A DNA stretch of 11,155 bases. Origin: Acidobacteriota bacterium. Its GTDB lineage: Bacteria > Acidobacteriota > Terriglobia > UBA7540. A model generated the notes under the pieces. It had not been told where the DNA came from and ran no database searches. It saw only the letters and a list, made by a program, of their open reading frames with translations. Positions within the stretch are counted from its first letter, which is position 1; the number at the start of each line of letters is the position of its first letter. The stretch lies in assembly GCA_003165615.1 (NCBI GenBank), contig PLWR01000186.1, positions 1 to 11,155 of the forward strand, given 5' to 3'. Below, piece by piece: positions 6,571 through 11,155 of this stretch. Position numbers and translations under genes: made by a program.

Positions 6571-7497
6571 CTACGACACGAAATCCGGCAGCCGCTCCCT
6601 GGCAATCTCTCGAAGGCGCAGTGCATCACTTTCGTCGACGGCGCGGTATGGCCAGCGGAGTCGCAATCCGGCCTTCGACCAACCGCCGACGGCTGCCAGC
6701 AGCTTATCGAGCGCCTGATTGGAGTACCCGCCTTTCGCGCGCAGGGGCAGCACGTACTCATCCAGAAAGCCGACGATCTTCTTTTCCAAGGCGAGGCCGG
6801 CATCGAAGTCTGTGCTTATAAGATCATTCCAGCGCTTGGCAGCGACCGGGTGCAGACAGGCGACGTTTGAATAAGCGCCGGAGCCACCGGCTCGCATGCC
6901 CGAAGCGAGATTGTGCCCGGTGACAAAAATGGAAATCCCCGGCACGCGTCGCCGCAACTCCGCATACCACGCCGCCTCATTGGCAACCTTCACTCCCACC
7001 AGCGACGGCAAGGCGGCGGCAATCTGCTCATACTCTTCCGGCTGCAAATAGCGTTTGGCGTGGGGCGGATTATAGATGACCAGGCCGATGGGGTTCGCCA
7101 CAGCCGCCACCCGTTCAAGAAACGCCTTGATCTCAACCATGTTGGGAGGATACCAGTCGGGAAGAATCACCTGGATCGCGCCGGGCTTCAGTTGGGCGGC
7201 GCGGCGAACCCGCTCGATGGTAATCTGGGCGCTCATGTAGCCAGCGCCAATCTGGAAAGGCCGGCCGGCGCGCTCGCATTTCTCCGCCAGCAGAGAGTTG
7301 ATTCGGTCGAACTCATCCTCCGTCAGCGAATAGAACTCCCCCGCCGTTCCATGGGCATAAATCCCATCGACCTTCGTGGTGAGAAGGTAGTCGATGTCCC
7401 CGCCCAAGCGGCCAAAGTCGATCGACTCATCTTCGTTAATGGGCAGCAGTAGAGTAGCCCAAGTTCCCTTGATCTGCTGGCTGGTCAGTGGCTTCAT
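6571..7497 (-). CDS. DHDPS/N-acetylneuraminate lyase family protein, copy 2
   Basis: The 308-aa product is a second class I aldolase-fold enzyme, only distantly similar to the copy at 5300-6202. Y142 (IYNPPHA) and K170 (LVGVKVANE) are the expected catalytic Tyr and Schiff-base Lys. The substrate-carboxylate loop is HGTAGEF (49-55), so the second Thr of the DapA motif is again Ala. The GSGAYSNVAC segment (205-214) and the NPPH sequence are unlike biosynthetic DapA, pointing to a keto-acid lyase, dehydratase or related catabolic activity. AGAAAGG (complement of 7506-7512) lies 8 nt before the ATG. That site overlaps the end of a small upstream frame whose TGA stops 2 bp before the ATG. Retro-aldol cleavage yielding pyruvate is the family's typical outcome, but the substrate is unknown. 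Confidence 0.92.
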   Translation of the reverse strand: MKPLTSQQIKGTWATLLLPINEDESIDFGRLGGDIDYLLTTKVDGIYAHGTAGEFYSLTEDEFDRINSLLAEKCERAGRPFQIGAGYMSAQITIERVRRAAQLKPGAIQVILPDWYPPNMVEIKAFLERVAAVANPIGLVIYNPPHAKRYLQPEEYEQIAAALPSLVGVKVANEAAWYAELRRRVPGISIFVTGHNLASGMRAGGSGAYSNVACLHPVAAKRWNDLISTDFDAGLALEKKIVGFLDEYVLPLRAKGGYSNQALDKLLAAVGGWSKAGLRLRWPYRAVDESDALRLREIARERLPDFVS

Positions 7498-7499
7498 GG

Positions 7500-7649
7500 T
7501 CAGAACCTTTCTGGATCGCGGGCAACCGCTAAGGCGCGGCGAATGATCTTTGCCTGTGGCGTCCGCTTCATGAGTTTTAGGCCGGCGGCCGTTAGAGGCC
7601 GGGCATCCGGATCCGCCAGCACGGCGCGTTCGATGGCGCTTCGCGTCAT
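7500..7649 (-). pseudogene. Remnant of an HTH (XRE-type) antitoxin-like regulator
   Basis: From an ATG at 7649 the frame gives 49 residues: an N-terminal part with DPDARPLTAAGLKLMKR and then QAKIIRRALAVARDPERF. The first portion is strongly reminiscent of small XRE-family antitoxins (pattern: xDPDxPPLT, basic helix, IRRALGLSQEEFAxRY), but the frame stops where the DNA-binding helix-turn-helix should begin. The end, AVARDPERF, looks instead like the C-terminal tail of the same proteins (pattern: VIARDPExV). An internal deletion of roughly the HTH domain is one explanation; simple truncation is another. No strong Shine-Dalgarno is visible, and the open frame back to 7769 is low-complexity repeat. 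No toxin partner lies beside it. Recognition rests on memory of the family, so confidence is moderate. Confidence 0.45.
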
Positions 7650-7702
7650 GGGTCGTATGCCATTGTAGGGTCTGAAGGATATTGGGACGCAGGGGTTTTC
7701 AC

Positions 7703-7737
7703 TTTTGCACTTTGCCTTTTGCATTTTGCCTTTTGAC
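7703..7737. repeat. Tandem heptanucleotide repeat, five copies
   Basis: Five contiguous 7-mers are visible: TTTTGCA, CTTTGCC, TTTTGCA, TTTTGCC, TTTTGAC. A further similar stretch follows (TTGCTTTTCC). This is a degenerate short tandem repeat of the kind found in intergenic DNA of many bacteria with large genomes. On the minus strand it is read through as a Lys-rich, low-complexity open frame, which should not be taken as protein coding. Confidence 0.75.
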
Positions 7738-7829
7738 TTGCTTTTCCGTCTCTGCCCCCTTGTCTCCATCTTGATGCCGACCCCCTCACCCGTCTCGCCC
7801 CGGCTGGTGAATGCGCCGGTTGCGAGCCA

Positions 7830-7854
7830 CCCTCTCCCCCAAGGGGGCGAGGGA
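7830..7854 (+). repeat. 25-bp palindromic dispersed repeat, copy 1
   Basis: A 25-nt sequence here occurs again, exactly reverse-complemented, at 10887-10911. It is itself a near-perfect hairpin: an 11-nt arm starting CCCTCTCCCCC, an AA loop and GGGGGCGAGGG, with 10 of 11 pairs. A C-rich stretch just before it (about 7782-7790, CCCCCTCAC) also has a counterpart near the second copy. The hairpin sits just after the end of the minus-strand dehydrogenase gene at 7885, so it could act as a transcript end or mRNA 3' stabiliser. A perfect 12-bp palindrome, AGATTGCAATCT, follows at 7858-7869. Confidence 0.75.
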
Positions 7855-7884
7855 AGTAGATTGCAATCTCAAGACTTTCTCACC

Positions 7885-8955
7885 TCACTGAAACAGCTCC
7901 TCAAAATCCCGCCCGACTTCTTTTGACAGCTTGGCCAGCGAATTCAGCACAATTTCCGGCATCAGCATCCCTTCGCGCAGCGCCACTTCGCGCCTTTCCC
8001 ACTCCATCTCACCGGGCAGCCAGATGCGGTCCGATCCCTTCGCTTTGGGGGAACCATGAATGTCGCGGATCATGGTATCCATGCGCTGCTTGAATTCCGC
8101 AATGGGCATGAACCTGCCCACGTCGATAGCGATAAAGGCATGGCCGGTTTCCGAGCCTTCTGACAGTATCCCCAGCCACGGCTTGACTCCCTGCGTAACG
8201 CCGGAGCCACTCAGCACGCCGGCGAGCACTTCTACCATAAGCGCCAGGCCGTAGCCTTTGTGCCCCGCCATGGGCAGCATGGAGCCCACGTTGGGCCAAT
8301 CACCAAGTTCAGTTGTCGGCAGTCCATCACCATCGGTTATCCAGCCTTCCGGAACGATGTTGCCTTTGGCCTTGGCGGCGAAAATCTTGGTGGATGCGGT
8401 AGCGCTCATGGCGATATCAAGGAAAATGGGATATTCCTTTCCCGCCGGCGCCGCATAGGCGAAGGGATTGTTGCCGATAACGGACTTGCGTCCCCCCGGC
8501 GCGACCATATTGGCGTCAGCATTACTCATGGCGATGCCAATCATATCGCGCTTGACGGCCATGTTGGCGTAGTAGCCCGCCGCCCCGAAGTGACTGCTGT
8601 TCCTGACCGCAACGTATCCGATTCCCTCTGTCCCCGCCTTCTGGATGGCGAGTTCCATGGCCCGGCACCCCGTCACCATACCCATTGCCGCATGGCCGTT
8701 GATGACTCCCCACGCCTGCCCCTCCAGAATGACCTCAGGTTTGGCTTTGGGATTGATGCCTCCAGCGCTGATCTTCTTAAGATAGTTGCGAAGGTGATTG
8801 GTGCCGTGAGAAAAAGTTCCCCACGTGTCGGTGGTCACCAACACTTCGGCCACGGTGTTTGCATCCTTTTGGTCGAACCCCGCCGCCAAGAGGGCAGTTA
8901 TACAAAGGTCTTTAAGTTTCTCCGGAGAAACGCGCTTCTTCGATGAGTGCTCCAA
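7885..8955 (-). CDS. Malate/L-lactate dehydrogenase family (Ldh_2) oxidoreductase, TTG start
   Basis: The 356-aa product belongs to the Ldh_2/MDH2 family of NAD(P)-dependent 2-hydroxyacid/2-oxoacid dehydrogenases (malate, sulfolactate, ureidoglycolate, 2,3-diketogulonate and related substrates), whose fold differs from classical LDH. Visible hallmarks are SHGTNHL (49-55), the VINGHAAMG region (84-92), RNSSHFGAAGYYA (118-130) with the catalytic-type H122, NNPFAYAAP (162-170), DIAMSATA (180-187) and the conserved GHKGYGLALMVEVLAGVLSG (231-250). The start codon is TTG at 8953-8955, chosen because AGGAGG (complement of 8963-8968) is 7 nt upstream and there is no suitable ATG. It is transcribed away from the 2-hydroxyacid dehydrogenase at 9418. 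Length is normal. The position suggests reduction or oxidation of a 2-oxoacid in the same pathway as the aldolases. Confidence 0.92.
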   Translation of the reverse strand: MEHSSKKRVSPEKLKDLCITALLAAGFDQKDANTVAEVLVTTDTWGTFSHGTNHLRNYLKKISAGGINPKAKPEVILEGQAWGVINGHAAMGMVTGCRAMELAIQKAGTEGIGYVAVRNSSHFGAAGYYANMAVKRDMIGIAMSNADANMVAPGGRKSVIGNNPFAYAAPAGKEYPIFLDIAMSATASTKIFAAKAKGNIVPEGWITDGDGLPTTELGDWPNVGSMLPMAGHKGYGLALMVEVLAGVLSGSGVTQGVKPWLGILSEGSETGHAFIAIDVGRFMPIAEFKQRMDTMIRDIHGSPKAKGSDRIWLPGEMEWERREVALREGMLMPEIVLNSLAKLSKEVGRDFEELFQ

Positions 8956-8962
8956 GAATAAT

Positions 8963-8968
8963 CCTCCT
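8963..8968 (-). promoter_or_regulatory. Shine-Dalgarno AGGAGG fixing the TTG start
   Basis: On the minus strand AGGAGG is followed by a 7-nt spacer and TTG, then codons for the N-terminus EHSSKK. This is the best ribosome binding site in the window. It justifies a non-ATG start, which would otherwise be missed if only ATG starts were considered. Confidence 0.75.
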
Positions 8969-8980
8969 GATTCTGAATTG

Positions 8981-9007
8981 ATTAGTACCTTAAACCTGTC
9001 ATGTCAA
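8981..9007 (-). promoter_or_regulatory. Candidate housekeeping-sigma promoter of the Ldh_2 gene
   Basis: Read on the minus strand, a consensus -35 TTGACA (9007-9002) is followed after 15 nt by ACTAAT (8986-8981), which matches 4 of 6 bases of the -10 consensus. The spacing is 2 nt shorter than the optimum. Transcription would begin near 8974, giving a short leader that contains the AGGAGG site. Position relative to the gene is ideal, but the short spacer and weak -10 keep this tentative. Confidence 0.4.
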
Positions 9008-9417
9008 GCCTGGAGCCGCAACCAAACCCGTCTCGTAGGGGCACCCCTCGTCGGCACTACCCGCCTCGAATGCCACTCCATACACATATCCGGAGACCTT
9101 TTTGTGTACCGGGCCCATTTCAGGCATCGCTTCCTCCACGCTGACTCCGTGAGTTTGGATCGCTCCATAGCCGGCATTTCCCTTTAGTGCCTTGACACGG
9201 CTGGATGTGTCTGCGACAGCATACCAACGAAGGCATCTGGGACAAACAGGAAATTTAGCTGGGAACAACCGGGATCATCCGGCGTTAAGACATCTACCAA
9301 ACCAGGGGTTAAATTTCGTTGCCTGAGTCTCGGAACGCTTTATCCATTTTCGCTCTCGTGATATCGTGCTCCGGTTGCACCTCATATTTCATTGGCTGGG
9401 AGGTCTCACATCATATT

Positions 9418-10389
9418 ATGAAAGTTCTGTTCATCGGCTTTAGGGATCTTGTCCACCCTTGGTACGACGACTTCCTGGAGGCAATTGGCGGGAAACACTC
9501 GGTCGAGCTTTACAACCCGAAGGCCCCGATGGCCCCGCAATTCCGCGACGCGCAGGTCGTGGTGGATCAGGGCGGGTGGGGATCGCACGAAATGATCGAC
9601 ATCGCCATCGCTTCCGGCGTGAAACTTTGGCAGGTCATCGGGACAGGATTGAATCACATTGATGTTAATTACCTCATTGAAAAAGGGGTTCCGATTGCAA
9701 ACACGCCGGGCATCTTTAGCGGGATCGCACTCGCCGAACATGCTCTCTTCCTAATGCTCTGCCTGGCGAAGAACCTGGACGAGAGCCGCAGGAACATTCG
9801 TTCCGGAGTGTTCTACCATCCCATGAACGAGGAATTAGAGGGAAAGACTTTGGGCCTGGTGGGATTTGGCGGAAGCGCGCGAGAACTGGCGAAGCGTGGC
9901 TGGGCACTGGGAATGCGCGTTCTCGCGGTCGATGCCGTGGAAGTGTCGCGGGCGGTTCAGGAAGAGTACCATCTGGATTTCTTTGGTAATCCGAATGAAC
10001 TCCCTAAGCTGCTGAGAGAGTCCGATTATCTCTCGATCCATACTCCCCTTACATCGAAGACCCAACATTTGATCAATCGTGAAAGCTTGGGACTGATGAA
10101 ACCAACGGCCGTCCTCATCAACGTCGCGCGGGGAGAAATTGTGGATGAGGCAGCGCTGCTTGAGGCATTGCAGACAGGCAAGATTCGGGGCGCGGGCATC
10201 GATGCCTTCACCCAGGAGCCGCCGGACCCCAATCATCCTTTCCTGCACATGGAAAATGTAATCGTCACTCCGCACATTGCCGGGGGAACTCGGGGAACAT
10301 CACGGCGGCGCGGGAGAGCTGCGGCGGAGAATGTCCACCGCGTGGCGCAAGGCCTGCCACCCCTGTATCAGGTAACCTCAGCGGAGTGA
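9418..10389 (+). CDS. D-isomer-specific 2-hydroxyacid dehydrogenase (phosphoglycerate dehydrogenase-like)
   Basis: The 323-aa product is an NAD-dependent cytoplasmic dehydrogenase interconverting a D-2-hydroxyacid and a 2-oxoacid. The N-terminal half carries NTPGIFSGIALAEHAL (96-111). The Rossmann loop is VGFGGSARELA (148-158), where the third Gly of GxGxxG is Ala (A154); D172 ends the next strand and favours NAD. The catalytic triad is present: R238 in NVARGEIVDE, E267 in DAFTQEPP, and H286 in TPHIAGGT. The ATG at 9418 is chosen because MKVLFIGF is the usual first beta strand. The nearest Shine-Dalgarno, GGGAGG at 9398-9403, is 14 nt away, which is long. Length is typical for glyoxylate/hydroxypyruvate-reductase-like members with no ACT domain, so it is not a full SerA. 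It diverges from the Ldh_2 gene. Confidence 0.92.
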   Translation: MKVLFIGFRDLVHPWYDDFLEAIGGKHSVELYNPKAPMAPQFRDAQVVVDQGGWGSHEMIDIAIASGVKLWQVIGTGLNHIDVNYLIEKGVPIANTPGIFSGIALAEHALFLMLCLAKNLDESRRNIRSGVFYHPMNEELEGKTLGLVGFGGSARELAKRGWALGMRVLAVDAVEVSRAVQEEYHLDFFGNPNELPKLLRESDYLSIHTPLTSKTQHLINRESLGLMKPTAVLINVARGEIVDEAALLEALQTGKIRGAGIDAFTQEPPDPNHPFLHMENVIVTPHIAGGTRGTSRRRGRAAAENVHRVAQGLPPLYQVTSAE

Positions 10390-10523
10390 GCCCTGGCCGG
10401 CGACGGTTTACAATCTAAAAATCGCGACGCTTTGGCCGCCGGGAGATCCTAAGGGCAACCTCGATAACCAGGTGAACGGACTAAGCTGCTTCTACCGCTG
10501 TGCACCCCTGACCACGTGATTCC

Positions 10524-10871
10524 ATGAACAAAGTCTTCTCCCATGCTGACGAGGCGATCCACAATATCCCCAACGGTTCCACGCTGATGGGCGGAGCGAT
10601 GGACCTGGTGGCGAGCGCCAACCGCGTGGTGATCGCCATGGAACGCAACACTAAAGACGGGCGGCCCCAAATATTGAAGCGCTGCACGCTCCCCCTGACG
10701 GGTCAGGGAGTCGCAAACCGGCTTATTACCGAATTGGCGGTGATTGATGTAACGCCGGAAGGACTTCTGCTGAAGGAGCTTGCCGAAGGCGCCACGTTTG
10801 ACGCGGTTCAATCCGTGACCGAACCCACTTTGACGCGCAGTCCAGATTTGAGAACGGTCGTATTGGGCTAA
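10524..10871 (+). pseudogene. Internally deleted 3-oxoacid CoA-transferase: A-subunit start fused to B-subunit C-terminus
   Basis: This 115-codon frame is a chimera. Residues 1-22 (MNKVFSHADEAIHNIPNGST and LM) match the opening of CoA-transferase A subunits (ScoA/AtoD type: MNKVF, then an ADEA helix, IPDGATLM). From about residue 23 (GGAMDLVASANRV) onward it matches the C-terminal part of B subunits (ScoB/AtoA type), including VVIAME, KDGRPQILKRCTLPLTG, LAVIDVTPEGLLLKELA and a final TEPTL segment. Everything between, most of A and more than half of B with the catalytic Glu, is missing. The junction falls at an ATGGGCGG sequence (about 10587-10594) that both parents could share. The frame stays open, but an enzyme cannot result. 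No clear Shine-Dalgarno precedes it. The intact pair would have activated an oxoacid with succinyl-CoA or acetyl-CoA. Confidence 0.8.
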
Positions 10872-11154
10872 TGTTTTGATATTTCTTCCCTCGCCCCCTT
10901 GGGGGAGAGGGGGGACCGCAAGGCGGGGGGGGGCCCCAGAGGGTGATGGTGGTGGGGGTGAGGGGGTTGCTGACGGTGCTGGATTGTTTGACGGCAGGGG
11001 TGGAGTTGGAAGTGGTGGCAGTGAGGGTGGTTGACGCGGGTTTAACTGTAGGCGTGGCGTTACGATTGGCGGCGAGGCTGGAGTTGGAGGTGGTGGGGGT
11101 GAGGGTACCGACGGTGAGGCTAACTGCGGAGTTAGCGGGGGCGTAGGTGTCGCC
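10726..11154 (-). CDS. Partial Ig-like repeat surface protein, runs off the right edge (tentative)
   Basis: On the minus strand, a frame entering from the right edge is open from 11154 down to a TAA at 10726-10728. Its first 75 or so residues are Thr/Ser/Val-rich, with YAPANSAVSLTVGTLTPTT, TTLTATTSNST and LTPTTITL. This is the texture of bacterial Ig-like repeat domains (Big_3-type), where YAPSxSxxVxLTV ends one domain and TPTTTTL opens the next. Two 27-nt stretches, 11002-11028 and 11080-11106, match at 24 positions with a 78-bp period, as expected of coding repeats. After about 10940 the frame passes through a G/C homopolymer, an intergenic-type palindrome and the CoA-transferase remnant, so the true 3' end is probably lost. 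It would be secreted or surface-anchored. Confidence is low. Confidence 0.3.
   Translation of the reverse strand, partial: GDTYAPANSAVSLTVGTLTPTTSNSSLAANRNATPTVKPASTTLTATTSNSTPAVKQSSTVSNPLTPTTITLWGPPPPCGPPSPPRGRGKKYQNISPIRPFSNLDCASKWVRSRIEPRQTWRLRQAPSAEVLPALHQSPPIR
10887..10911 (-). repeat. 25-bp palindromic dispersed repeat, copy 2 (inverted)
   Basis: This is the exact reverse complement of 7830-7854 and forms the same hairpin. It lies just after the CoA-transferase remnant and before a G9-C4 run at 10925-10937. The two copies enclose about 3 kb containing the Ldh_2 gene, the 2-hydroxyacid dehydrogenase and the CoA-transferase remnant in inverted orientation. Confidence 0.75.
10948..11106. 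repeat. Short G-rich direct repeats in the right-end region
   Basis: GGTGGTGGGGGTGAGGG occurs exactly at 10948-10964 and 11089-11105, 141 bp (47 codons) apart. A 27-nt unit at 11002-11028 recurs at 11080-11106 with three differences, 78 bp (26 codons) apart. Both periods are multiples of three, consistent with repeats inside a coding sequence on the minus strand. Confidence 0.6.
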
Positions 11155-11155
11155 G

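Larger units (their letters stand above)
8956..9417. other. 462-bp divergent spacer without a supported gene
   Basis: This region separates two divergent dehydrogenase genes and must carry promoters for both; a minus-strand candidate is at 8981-9007. A minus-strand open frame at 8999-9268 (89 codons, TTG start) contains a CPRC motif but has no Shine-Dalgarno and no family I recognise, so it is not called. The frame of the 2-hydroxyacid dehydrogenase stays open upstream to a TTG at 9319, but that extension does not resemble the family. I see no repeat, tRNA or structured RNA that I can support here. Confidence 0.5.

Noticed and set aside
6217..6870. Plus-strand open frame of 217 codons across the convergent gap
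   Set aside because: Half lies in palindromic repeat DNA and half antisense to the second DHDPS-family gene; no recognisable domain.
7703..7737. Possible CRISPR array from the short tandem repeat
   Set aside because: The units are 7 bp, contiguous and without spacers, so this is a simple tandem repeat.
8260..8946. Plus-strand 228-codon open frame within the Ldh_2 locus
   Set aside because: It is antisense to a well-supported dehydrogenase and has no family signature.
8999..9268. Minus-strand 89-codon frame with a CPRC motif in the divergent spacer
   Set aside because: It starts with TTG without a Shine-Dalgarno, overlaps the likely promoter of the Ldh_2 gene and shows no known family; a weak possibility only.
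10943..11146. Plus-strand Val/Leu-rich frame that could be mistaken for a membrane protein
   Set aside because: Its composition follows from being the complement of Thr/Ser/Val-rich Ig-like repeats on the minus strand; no start signal is present.

Overview
The window is bacterial chromosomal DNA of fairly high GC content. Genes are tightly packed, Shine-Dalgarno sites are mostly clear, and at least one start codon is TTG. No ribosomal or tRNA gene is present to fix the taxonomy. The mix of stand-alone dehydrogenases, divergent dihydrodipicolinate-synthase-family aldolases, an atypical URO-D-fold protein, a probable Ig-like repeat surface protein and many short palindromic intergenic repeats resembles soil Acidobacteriota or related lineages. 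That is a low-confidence guess.

Layout from left to right. (1) 153-1379 (+) encodes a class II, self-inhibited Fic adenylyltransferase, preceded by tandem 12-bp repeats. (2) A convergent gene on the minus strand (1475-2710) encodes a URO-D-family protein. (3) A 250-bp divergent promoter region holds a perfect 12-bp inverted repeat. (4) A plus-strand operon follows: iron-type alcohol dehydrogenase (2961-4082), zinc-type MDR dehydrogenase (4128-5216) and a DHDPS-family aldolase (5300-6202). (5) A 368-bp convergent gap is filled by a nested inverted-repeat structure. (6) The minus strand then carries a second DHDPS-family protein (6571-7497), a short HTH-antitoxin-like remnant (7500-7649), a repeat-rich spacer, and a malate/L-lactate-type dehydrogenase with a TTG start (7885-8955). 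(7) After a 462-bp divergent spacer comes a D-isomer-specific 2-hydroxyacid dehydrogenase (9418-10389, +). (8) A small ORF (10524-10871, +) joins the first residues of a CoA-transferase A subunit in frame to the C-terminal part of a B subunit. (9) The right end is a G-rich repeat area that reads best on the minus strand as part of an Ig-like repeat protein.

Taken together, 1475-10389 looks like a catabolic island for an unidentified hydroxy- or oxo-acid or sugar-acid. It has two alcohol/polyol oxidations, two retro-aldol or dehydration steps of the KDG/DHDPS type, and two 2-hydroxyacid/2-oxoacid interconversions, with a URO-D-fold protein of unknown activity expressed divergently. No transporter or regulator is visible, so the pathway is probably completed outside the window. 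The substrate cannot be named from sequence alone. The island is interspersed with repeat elements and at least one, probably two, internally deleted gene remnants, so the region seems to have been rearranged.
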